A DNA stretch of 64,000 bases from Clavibacter michiganensis. GTDB taxonomy: Bacteria > Actinomycetota > Actinomycetes > Actinomycetales > Microbacteriaceae. Both the position numbers and the translations under genes were made by a program. Location: positions 620,001 through 684,000 of the forward strand of contig NZ_CP080437.1 in assembly GCF_021216655.1 (NCBI RefSeq), written 5' to 3'. This document shows, piece after piece, positions 57,105 through 64,000 of this stretch; within the stretch, counting starts at the first letter, position 1, and every line of letters starts with the position of its first letter. The notes beneath the pieces were generated by a model, which ran no database searches, was not told the DNA's origin, and worked only from the letters and a program-made list of their open reading frames with translations.

Positions 57105-57309
57105 CACAGGCGCCGATCCGGCCATCACCGGGGAGCCTTCGGAAGAAAGCCGCGGAGCACGCGACGAGTAGAACCGAACGGACAGGGCCCGTCATCGCCT
57201 TCAGGAGAGTGGTCGCGCATCGCGTGGCAAGCGGGGTGGTACCGCGCTCGGGGATCCGCATGAGGGATCCGGGCGTCCTCGCGGAGAGCCCGTCCCCGCA
57301 GGAGATGCC
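57105..57309 (+). promoter_or_regulatory. T-box riboswitch controlling ileS (translational type)
   Basis: A tRNA-Ile-sensing leader. The stem I region is short, with the specifier ATC at 57124-57126 in GGCCATCACCGGGG, as in the ultrashort stem I T-boxes described upstream of actinobacterial ileS. The conserved T-box element GGGGTGGTACCGCG (57233-57246) pairs with the uncharged tRNA acceptor end. No terminator hairpin with a T tract is present. Instead a GC-rich hairpin runs to the ribosome-binding site AGGAG at 57300-57304, so uncharged tRNA-Ile should free the start site for translation. Confidence 0.93.
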
Positions 57310-60300
57310 ATGACCTACCCCCGTCCCGTCCCCGACGACCCGAGCGCCCCCGACCAGGTCGCCGCGAGCCCGCGCTTCCCGGACGTCGAGAAGGGCATCC
57401 TCGCGTTCTGGAAGCGCGACGACACGTTCCGCGCCTCGGTCGAGCAGCGCGAGGGCTGCGACGAGTGGGTCTTCTACGACGGCCCTCCGTTCGCCAACGG
57501 CCTCCCGCACTACGGGCACCTCCTCACGGGCTACGCGAAGGACGCCTTCCCGCGCTTCCAGACCATGCGGGGCAAGCAGGTGCACCGCCGCTTCGGCTGG
57601 GACACGCACGGACTGCCCGCCGAGCTCGAGGCGATGCGCCAGCTCGGGATCACCGAGAAGAGCGAGATCGAGGAGATGGGCGTCGAGGAGTTCAACGCCG
57701 TCGCCCGTCGCTCGGTGCTCGAGTACACGGGGGAGTGGGAGGACTACGTCACCCGCTCGGCCCGCTGGGTCGACTTCGAGGACGACTACAAGACGCTCGA
57801 CGTCGACTTCATGGAGTCGGTGATCTGGGCGTTCAAGCAGCTGCACGACAAGGGCCTCGCCTACGAGGGCTTCCGCGTGCTGCCGTACTGCTGGCACGAC
57901 CAGACGCCGCTGAGCAACCACGAGCTGCGGATGGACGACGACGTCTACCGCATGCGCCAGGACCAGTCCGTGACCGTCACGTTCCCGCTCGTCGGCGCGA
58001 AGGCCGAGTCGCTCGGCCTCACCGCGGTGCGCGCGCTCGCCTGGACGACCACGCCCTGGACCCTGCCGACCAACATGGCGCTCGCGGTCGGGCCGGACAT
58101 CGTCTACGCCGTGGTGCCCGCCGGCCCCGCGGGCACCCCCGACGCCGAGGCGCCCGACTCCCTGCCCCGCGCGTCGAGCGTGCAGCTCGCGGCCGAGGTG
58201 CTCGGATCCGAGTACCTCATCGCCCAGGACCTCGTGGGGAACTACGCCAAGGACCTCGGCTACGCGTCCGCCGACGAGGCCCGCGCCGCCGTCTCCCGCA
58301 CCGTGCTCGGCCGCCAGCTCGAGGGCGTCGCGTACGACCGCCTCTGGGACTTCTACGCGGACAGCGAGAGGTTCGGCACGGAGAACGCGTGGCAGGTGCT
58401 CGTCGCCGACTACGTCACGACGACCGACGGCACCGGCATCGTCCACCAGGCCCCGGCTTACGGCGAGGAGGACCAGCAGGTCTGCGCCGCGGCCGGGATC
58501 CCCGTGATCCTGTCGCTCGACGAGGGCGGCCGCTTCGTCGACACCGTTCCCGAGGTCGCGGGCGAGCTGTGGTCGGACGCCGGGAGGACGCTCACGCGCA
58601 TGCTCAAGGCGCAGGGCCGCCTCATCCGCCAGGCCAGCTACGAGCACTCCTACCCGCACTGCTGGCGCTGCAAGAACCCGCTCATCTACAAGGCCGTCTC
58701 CAGCTGGTTCGTGCGCGTCACCGACTTCCGCGACGACATGGTGCGCCTCAACCAGGACATCGCGTGGACGCCCGAGAACGTGAAGGACGGGCAGTTCGGC
58801 AAGTGGATCGGCAACGCGCGCGACTGGTCGATCAGCCGCAACCGCTTCTGGGGCAGCCCGATCCCGGTGTGGAAGAGCGACGACCCGGCCTACCCGCGCA
58901 TCGACGTGTACGGCAGCCTCGACGAGCTCGAGGCCGACTTCGGCGTGCGCCCGACGGACCTGCACCGCCCGTTCATCGACGAGCTCACGCGCCCGAACCC
59001 GGACGACCCCACGGGGAAGAGCACCATGCGTCGCATCGAGGACGTGCTCGACGTCTGGTTCGACTCCGGATCCATGCCCTTCGCCCAGGTGCACTACCCG
59101 TTCGAGAACCGCGAGTGGTTCGACGAGCACAGCCCGGCGGACTTCATCGTCGAGTACATCGGCCAGACCCGCGGCTGGTTCTACACGCTGCACGCGCTGT
59201 CGACCGCGCTGTTCGGGCGGCCGGCGTTCTCGAGCGTCGTGAGCCACGGGATCGTCCTCGGCAACGACGGCCAGAAGATGTCCAAGTCGCTCCGCAACTA
59301 CCCGGACGTCAACGAGGTGTTCGACCGCGACGGATCCGACGCCATGCGCTGGTTCCTCCTCGCGAGCCCCGTGCTCCGCGGCGGCAACCTCGTGGTCACC
59401 GAGGAGGGCATCCGCGAGGGCGTCCGCCAGGTGCTGCTCCCGCTCTGGAGCACCTGGTACTTCTTCTCCCTCTACGCCAACTCCGCGCAGCCGGGCGGCT
59501 ACGAGGCGCACCGCGACACGACGAGCGACGACGTGCTGGACCGCTACATCCTGGCCCGCACCCGCCGCCTCGTCACCGAGGTCACGCAGCACATGACCGC
59601 CCTCGACTCGACGCTCGCCGCCGCGTCCCTCCGCGACTTCGCCGACGTGCTCACCAACTGGTACGTGCGCCGCAGCCGCGACCGGTTCTGGGCGGGCACG
59701 GAAGCCGGCGACACGCGCGCCTTCGACACCCTGCACACGGTCCTCGAGACCGTGACGCGCGTGGCCGCGCCGCTGCTGCCGCTCGTGTCGGAGCGCATCT
59801 GGAAGGACCTCACGGGCGGGCGCAGCGTCCACCTGGAGGACTGGCCCGAGCCCGACGACCTGCCCGCGGACGACCGCCTCGTCGAGGTGATGGACCGGGT
59901 CCGCCAGGTCGCCTCGACCGCGCTCTCGCTCCGCAAGCAGTCGGGCCTCCGCGTCCGCCAGCCGCTCGCGCGGCTCACGGTCGTGAGCGACGACGCCGAC
60001 GGGCTCGCCCGGTTCGAGGACATCCTGCGCGACGAGCTCAACGTCAAGGCCGTCTCCGTCGAGGAGCTGACCCCCACGAGCGCCTCCGACGCGGGCATCA
60101 CGCGCCGCCTCACCGTGAATGCGCGCATCGCCGGGCCGCGCCTCGGCAAGGGCGTGCAGCAGGTGATCCAGGCCGCCCGCTCCGGGGACTGGACCGAGTC
60201 CGACGGCGAGGTCGTGGCGGGCGGCGTGCCTCTCGTGGCCGGCGAGTACGAGCTGGTGCTGGAGGTCGCGGGCGACCGCGCCGACCAGGCGCTCGCGCTC

Positions 60301-60612
60301 CTGCCGGGCGGCGGGTTCCTGCTGCTCGACACCGCGCTCACCCCCGAGCTCGAGGCCGAGGGCCTCGCGCGCGACGTCGTGCGGAACGTGCAGGACGCGC
60401 GGAAGGGCGCGGGGCTCGACGTGAGCGACCGCATCTCCCTCGTGATCCGGCTGGACGCCGCGGGCGCCGAGCAGGCCGAGCGGTTCCGCGACCTCATCGC
60501 CCGTGAGACCCTGGCGGTGGCGCTGCGGATCGACGCGGACGACCAGGCGACGGAGTCCGGCATCACCGTCGGCAGCGGATCGCCCCTGTACATCGAGGTG
60601 GAGCGAGCATGA
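57310..60612 (+). CDS. ileS: Isoleucyl-tRNA synthetase, type 2 (eukaryote-like)
   Basis: Charges tRNA-Ile and edits mischarged valine. The 1100 residues carry the HIGH equivalent HYGH at 67-70, KMSKS at 656-660, a CP1 editing domain ([16 protein letters not shown]) and a long C-terminal anticodon-binding region. The adjacent [19 protein letters not shown] and the overall layout identify the eukaryote-like type 2 enzyme, a class known to be naturally insensitive to mupirocin. It is preceded by a T-box and overlaps folC by 4 bp (ATGA). Confidence 0.96.
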   Translation: MTYPRPVPDDPSAPDQVAASPRFPDVEKGILAFWKRDDTFRASVEQREGCDEWVFYDGPPFANGLPHYGHLLTGYAKDAFPRFQTMRGKQVHRRFGWDTHGLPAELEAMRQLGITEKSEIEEMGVEEFNAVARRSVLEYTGEWEDYVTRSARWVDFEDDYKTLDVDFMESVIWAFKQLHDKGLAYEGFRVLPYCWHDQTPLSNHELRMDDDVYRMRQDQSVTVTFPLVGAKAESLGLTAVRALAWTTTPWTLPTNMALAVGPDIVYAVVPAGPAGTPDAEAPDSLPRASSVQLAAEVLGSEYLIAQDLVGNYAKDLGYASADEARAAVSRTVLGRQLEGVAYDRLWDFYADSERFGTENAWQVLVADYVTTTDGTGIVHQAPAYGEEDQQVCAAAGIPVILSLDEGGRFVDTVPEVAGELWSDAGRTLTRMLKAQGRLIRQASYEHSYPHCWRCKNPLIYKAVSSWFVRVTDFRDDMVRLNQDIAWTPENVKDGQFGKWIGNARDWSISRNRFWGSPIPVWKSDDPAYPRIDVYGSLDELEADFGVRPTDLHRPFIDELTRPNPDDPTGKSTMRRIEDVLDVWFDSGSMPFAQVHYPFENREWFDEHSPADFIVEYIGQTRGWFYTLHALSTALFGRPAFSSVVSHGIVLGNDGQKMSKSLRNYPDVNEVFDRDGSDAMRWFLLASPVLRGGNLVVTEEGIREGVRQVLLPLWSTWYFFSLYANSAQPGGYEAHRDTTSDDVLDRYILARTRRLVTEVTQHMTALDSTLAAASLRDFADVLTNWYVRRSRDRFWAGTEAGDTRAFDTLHTVLETVTRVAAPLLPLVSERIWKDLTGGRSVHLEDWPEPDDLPADDRLVEVMDRVRQVASTALSLRKQSGLRVRQPLARLTVVSDDADGLARFEDILRDELNVKAVSVEELTPTSASDAGITRRLTVNARIAGPRLGKGVQQVIQAARSGDWTESDGEVVAGGVPLVAGEYELVLEVAGDRADQALALLPGGGFLLLDTALTPELEAEGLARDVVRNVQDARKGAGLDVSDRISLVIRLDAAGAEQAERFRDLIARETLAVALRIDADDQATESGITVGSGSPLYIEVERA

Positions 60613-62183
60613 GCGACCAGCTGGGCGGACAGCCCTTCGACGACGACGCGGACGACGTCCGGCGCGACGACGACTTCGAGCCGGAGACGGACGAGGGCGT
60701 CGACGCCGCGGCGCGCGCCCTCGACCCCGACGTCGACGGCCTGAGCGACGACCAGCTCTTCGCCGACGACGCGGCCGAGCTCCGCCGCGAGGCCGAGCAG
60801 TCGATCGTGGCCGGCCGCGAGGTCGACGACGAGAACTACTTCGAGCGCGAGGGCGACGCCGTGTACCAGGCGCTCCTCTCGCGGATGGGGGAGCAGGCGC
60901 CGCAGCCGCGCCTGTCCGCCACCCGCCGCGTCGTCGAGCTCCTCGGCGACCCGCAGCGCGCGTACCCGATCGTGCACGTCACCGGCACCAACGGGAAGAC
61001 GTCGACGAGCCGGATGACCGAGAGCATCCTGCGCGCCGCGGGCCTCCGCACGGGCCTCTTCACGAGCCCGCACCTCGTCCGCTTCAACGAGCGCATCGTG
61101 GTCGACGGCCTGCCCATCACCGACGAGGCCCTCAGCCGCAACTGGGCAGACGTCGAGCCCTTCATCGACCTGGTCGACCGGGAGCTCGTCGCCGCGGGCG
61201 AGGAGCCCGTCACCTTCTTCGAGGCGCTGACGGTGCTCGCGTTCGCGGCGTTCGCCGACGCGCCCGTCGACGTGGCCGTGATCGAGGTCGGCATGGGCGG
61301 CGAGTGGGACAGCACCAACGTCGGCGACGGCCAGGTCGCGGTCTTCACGCCCGTCTCCCTCGATCACACGCAGCGCCTGGGATCCACCGTGGCGGAGATC
61401 GCGCGCACCAAGTCCGGCATCGTCAAGCCCGCAGCGGACGTCGTGTCCAGCGCGCAGGCCCCTGACGTCGTGGCCGAGCTCGTGCGCGCCGCCGAGCTCA
61501 CGGAGTCCACCTGGTCGATCGAGGGCGAGCGGTTCCGCCTCCTCGACACGACCCTCGCGGTCGGTGGCCAGGTCATCAGCGTGCAGGGCCTCGCGGGCAC
61601 GTACCGCGACGTGTTCCTCCCGATGTTCGGCGCGCACCAGGCGCAGAACGCCGCCGTCGCGATCGCCGCGGTCGAGTCGTTCCTCGGCGGCGGCGACCAC
61701 GCCATCCACGACGACGTGCTCGCGGAGGGCCTCGCCACGGCGACGAGCCCCGGCCGGCTGCAGGTCGTGGGCACCGAGCCGACCGTCCTGGTCGACGCCG
61801 CGCACAACCCCGCGGGCGCCGCGTCGCTCGCGGCCGCGCTGCCCGTCTACTTCACGTTCGACCGCGTCACCGCCGTCATCGGCGTGCTCGCGGACAAGGA
61901 CGCGGAGGGCATCGTGCGCGAGCTCGCGCCCGTGGTCGACCACTTCATCGTCACGCGCTCCCAGTCCGAGCGCTCGGTGGATCCGGACGAGCTGGCGCGC
62001 ATCGTCGTCGACGTCGTCGGCCGCGACCGCGTCACGGTCGAGCCCGACCTCCGCACGGCCCTCGAGGACGCGCGCGACTCCGCGGGCGAGACCGAGAAGG
62101 GCGCGGCGCTCGTCACGGGCTCGATCCTCCTCGTCGGCGAGGCCATCGCCCACGCCGCCGACGAGGGCTGGAAGACCGCGTGA
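60609..62183 (+). CDS. folC: Folylpolyglutamate synthase / dihydrofolate synthase
   Basis: A Mur-ligase-family enzyme that adds glutamate to dihydropteroate and to folates. The core from about residue 75 to 524 is normal: GTNGKTST loop at 125-133, [33 protein letters not shown], and the C-terminal [12 protein letters not shown]. It has an unusual N-terminal extension of about 75 residues rich in Asp and Glu that other FolC proteins lack. The frame is continuous and the start overlaps ileS as ATGA, so the extension appears genuine. The next gene overlaps its stop. Confidence 0.94.
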   Translation: MSDQLGGQPFDDDADDVRRDDDFEPETDEGVDAAARALDPDVDGLSDDQLFADDAAELRREAEQSIVAGREVDDENYFEREGDAVYQALLSRMGEQAPQPRLSATRRVVELLGDPQRAYPIVHVTGTNGKTSTSRMTESILRAAGLRTGLFTSPHLVRFNERIVVDGLPITDEALSRNWADVEPFIDLVDRELVAAGEEPVTFFEALTVLAFAAFADAPVDVAVIEVGMGGEWDSTNVGDGQVAVFTPVSLDHTQRLGSTVAEIARTKSGIVKPAADVVSSAQAPDVVAELVRAAELTESTWSIEGERFRLLDTTLAVGGQVISVQGLAGTYRDVFLPMFGAHQAQNAAVAIAAVESFLGGGDHAIHDDVLAEGLATATSPGRLQVVGTEPTVLVDAAHNPAGAASLAAALPVYFTFDRVTAVIGVLADKDAEGIVRELAPVVDHFIVTRSQSERSVDPDELARIVVDVVGRDRVTVEPDLRTALEDARDSAGETEKGAALVTGSILLVGEAIAHAADEGWKTA

Positions 62184-62677
62184 GCGCCGACGGCCGCCCG
62201 GCCCGCACCAGGCGACCCCGACCGCCCCGCACGACGGTCGAGATCCTCGGATCCATCGTCATGGGCTTCCAGGTCATCGTCGTGTTCCTCGCGAGCCTGG
62301 TCGCCTTCGGCCTCGAAGCGCTGCCGGCGCTGCCCGCGCTCGGCGGCGGTGCGCTCCTCGTGCTCGCCATGCTCGCCGTCGTCGGCGCCCTGCGCACCCC
62401 GCTCGGCATCCGCGCCGGCTGGGTCGTGCAGGTGCTCGTCGTCCTCACCGGCTTCGTGTTGCCCGCCATGTTCGCCGTCGGCGGCTTCTTCCTGCTGCTG
62501 TGGATCTACGCCATGGTCCAGGGCGCCCGGATCGACCGCGAGAAGGCGGCGGCCCGCGGCGCGTGGGAGCAGGCCATGCTCGACGAGCAGGCCGCGGCGG
62601 GCGACGCTCCGGCCCCGGGCGACGACCGCCCCACCGACCACCGACCGACCACCGAGCCGCCGGCTCCCACCCCGTAG
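62180..62677 (+). CDS. DUF4233 small membrane protein
   Basis: A 165-residue membrane protein of the actinobacterial DUF4233 family, which sits between folC and ndk in many members of the phylum; its role is unknown. A basic Pro/Arg-rich start (1-20) is followed by four hydrophobic helices at about 22-42, 46-66, 74-96 and 98-115. A cytoplasmic-type tail then ends in a disordered Pro/Asp/Thr-rich segment. Its start overlaps the folC stop by 4 bp. Confidence 0.85.
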   Translation: MSADGRPARTRRPRPPRTTVEILGSIVMGFQVIVVFLASLVAFGLEALPALPALGGGALLVLAMLAVVGALRTPLGIRAGWVVQVLVVLTGFVLPAMFAVGGFFLLLWIYAMVQGARIDREKAAARGAWEQAMLDEQAAAGDAPAPGDDRPTDHRPTTEPPAPTP

Positions 62678-62686
62678 GAGGCACCC

Positions 62687-63106
62687 ATGTCCGCTCCCGT
62701 CCAGGAGACCCTCGTCCTCGTCAAGCCCGACGGCGTCGCCCGCGGCCTCACCGGCGAGATCCTCCGCCGCATCGAGGCCAAGGGCTACCAGATCGTCGAC
62801 CTCCGCATGGTGCAAGCCGAGCGCGCCCTGCTCGAGCAGCACTACGAGGAGCACCAGGGCAAGCCGTTCTACGAGCCGCTCGTCGAGTTCATGGAGTCGG
62901 GCCCGATCGTCGCCGTCCGCGTCGCCGGGAACCGCGTGATCGAGGGCTTCCGCTCGCTCGCCGGCACGACCGACCCGACGGGCGCCGCCCCCGGCACGAT
63001 CCGCGGCGACCTCGGTCGCGACTGGGGCCTCGCCGTGGCGCAGAACCTCGTGCACGGCAGCGACTCGCCCGAGTCGGCCGCGCGCGAGCTCGCGCTCTGG
63101 TTCTAG
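62687..63106 (+). CDS. ndk: Nucleoside diphosphate kinase
   Basis: Transfers phosphate from ATP to NDPs through a phospho-histidine, balancing nucleotide pools. The 139-residue protein has the classic order: ETLVLVKPDGV, GEILRRIEAKGY, phosphohistidine His123 in AQNLVHGSDSPESA, and a C-terminal Trp-Phe close to the usual end. GTIRGDLG provides the nucleotide-binding segment. A TAGGAGG-type ribosome-binding site (GTAGGAGGCACCC) precedes the ATG. It is the final gene of the ileS-folC-DUF4233-ndk cluster and ends at a 21-bp perfect hairpin. Confidence 0.97.
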   Translation: MSAPVQETLVLVKPDGVARGLTGEILRRIEAKGYQIVDLRMVQAERALLEQHYEEHQGKPFYEPLVEFMESGPIVAVRVAGNRVIEGFRSLAGTTDPTGAAPGTIRGDLGRDWGLAVAQNLVHGSDSPESAARELALWF

Positions 63107-63113
63107 GACCCGC

Positions 63114-63158
63114 ACGACCAGAGGGGCCGACCGGGATCCGGTCGGCCCCTCTGGTCGT
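63114..63158. terminator. Bidirectional terminator (ndk / VKOR)
   Basis: Perfect 21-bp inverted repeat: the arm at 63114-63134 (starting ACGACCAGAGGGG) pairs with 63138-63158 (ending CCCCTCTGGTCGT), with a GAT loop of only 3 nt. It is the strongest hairpin in the window, between convergent ndk and the VKOR gene. Confidence 0.85.
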
Positions 63159-63167
63159 CCCGTCGTC

Positions 63168-63776
63168 TCAGCCGAGCAGCGTCGGGATGAGGGCGGGGAA
63201 CGTCGCGATGATCGCGACCACGATGATCGCGTAGTTCAGCACCACCACCGCCCACGTGTACGGCGCCACGGCGTCGGCGGCCCGGCGGATCCCCGCGGGC
63301 ACCGGCAGCAGCCCCGCGCGAGCGGTGGCCGACAGCGTGCCCCACCACAGCGGGATCATCGCGCTCCACACGAGCAGGCAGTAGGGGCAGAGCGCGCCGA
63401 TGACGAACACGCTCTGGGTGAACAGCCACGTCACGAAGACCCAGCCGGCGAACGTCCCCACCGCGAACAGCGTCCAGAACCATCGCGCGAACCGCGCGCC
63501 CGCGAGGAGCGCCATGCCGATCACGATCGGCACCACGAACGCGGCGACCCCGATGAGCGGGTTGGGGAAGCCGAACAGCGAGCCCTGCGGGGATTCGATG
63601 ACGGTGGCGCAGGAGATGAACGGGTTCACGTCGCACGAGAGCGACGCGCCCGGGTTCTCGAGCAGGTGCAGCCGGTCGAGCACGAGCACGAACGCGCCGA
63701 TCCAGCCGACGACGCCCGTGACGACGAGCAGGACGGCCAGGGAGCGGGGGTGCGCGGGGGCCCGGGTCGCGGTCAT
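63168..63776 (-). CDS. Vitamin K epoxide reductase (VKOR) family membrane protein
   Basis: A 202-residue integral membrane protein that, in actinobacteria, reoxidises DsbA-type proteins by passing electrons to menaquinone. Five hydrophobic helices are visible. The loop cysteines Cys48 and Cys56 (SCDVNPFISC) lie near Ser62, which is usual in the family, and the redox pair Cys130-Pro-Tyr-Cys133 lies at the quinone-side helix. All four functional cysteines are present. No DsbA-like gene is fused or adjacent. It is transcribed toward ndk from a region shared with the right window edge. Confidence 0.92.
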   Translation of the reverse strand: MTATRAPAHPRSLAVLLVVTGVVGWIGAFVLVLDRLHLLENPGASLSCDVNPFISCATVIESPQGSLFGFPNPLIGVAAFVVPIVIGMALLAGARFARWFWTLFAVGTFAGWVFVTWLFTQSVFVIGALCPYCLLVWSAMIPLWWGTLSATARAGLLPVPAGIRRAADAVAPYTWAVVVLNYAIIVVAIIATFPALIPTLLG

Positions 63777-64000
63777 GCGGCGATCATGGCAGACGGGGGA
63801 GGGCCGACCCTGACGGCCAGGTGGGCGTCGGCGTGCGATACTGGCAGGCAGGTCGGACCGCCGCGCGGCACGACCGCCATGAAGAGTCTTTCCCGGGGCA
63901 GACCCGGGCCGCCAGGCACGTCCGGCGGCGGATAGCCAGTTCCGTACCAGTGCGCACGACCGAAGCCTCGGGCCGGACGTCGCAGACCAGGATCGACGGA
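63777..64000. other. Right-edge non-coding stretch (possible leader of a gene beyond the window)
   Basis: I see no convincing gene in these 224 bases. They should contain the VKOR promoter. On the plus strand there is a GATACT hexamer (63837-63842). Short hairpins follow, CCCGGG/CCCGGG (63892-63897 and 63903-63908) and GCCGCC/GGCGGC (63909-63932 region). A frame from the GTG at 63951 stays open to the edge. This could be a structured leader and the first codons of a plus-strand gene, but that cannot be confirmed here. Confidence 0.35.

Overview
This is a contiguous stretch of chromosome from a very high-G+C actinobacterium, most likely a member of Microbacteriaceae close to Clavibacter. Supporting signs are the dense third-position G/C coding, mycothiol-type redox genes, the actinobacterial tig-clpP1-clpP2-clpX and folC-DUF4233-ndk clusters, a translational T-box before ileS, and a stand-alone expansin of the kind described in Clavibacter. 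I see no insertion sequence, prophage, CRISPR array or compositional island; it reads as core genome.

Layout. 1-5 kb: treX-treY-treZ trehalose operon on the minus strand, with treZ cut by the left edge. 5-9.7 kb: a GerW-like protein, then a TPP-riboswitch operon for an ECF thiamine-precursor transporter (ykoE-ykoD-ykoC) ending in an uncharacterised P-loop kinase. 9.7-16.2 kb: minimal zincin, tRNA-His, orn, a thioredoxin-like protein, tRNA-Arg, nadE, msrA, an SSB-like OB-fold protein translationally coupled to a MarR regulator and a lipoprotein. 16-27 kb: ettA, two thioesterases, truncated haemoglobin with an MscS channel, pepN, a mycothiol-dependent nitroreductase family protein, rpiB and a Nei glycosylase. 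27-33 kb: dps and a giant 1811-residue polytopic membrane protein with an N-terminal zinc ribbon. 33-39.5 kb: tRNA-Gly, tRNA-Pro, trigger factor, clpP1-clpP2 and clpX, with an SfnG-type flavin monooxygenase gene placed before clpX. 39.5-49.4 kb: an M3 peptidase back-to-back with a methyltransferase, a divergent archaeal-like valS with a GNAT gene, and pckG divergent from a RamB-like regulator. 49.4-57 kb: a Dpp-like peptide/nickel ABC operon divergent from a TetR regulator, an expansin and a methyltransferase. 57-64 kb: T-box-ileS-folC-DUF4233-ndk and a VKOR-family protein.

Regulation visible in the DNA. A recurring -10 hexamer (TAGGAT, TAGGCT, TACGGT and similar) lies 6-9 nt before the start codon of thirteen genes, which points to widespread leaderless transcription. 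The same hexamer lies about 7 nt before the TPP riboswitch and the T-box leader. The most interesting regulatory signal is upstream of clpP1: three perfect 22-bp tandem repeats run into a match to the actinobacterial ClgR operator (GTTCGC-N5-GCG), which sits just upstream of the predicted clpP1P2 promoter. Each repeat junction recreates the CGC-N5-GCG core of that operator. Long perfect hairpins without a T tract separate most convergent gene pairs.

Limits: assignments rest on reading motifs and family resemblance by eye; no database search, structure prediction or base counting was run.
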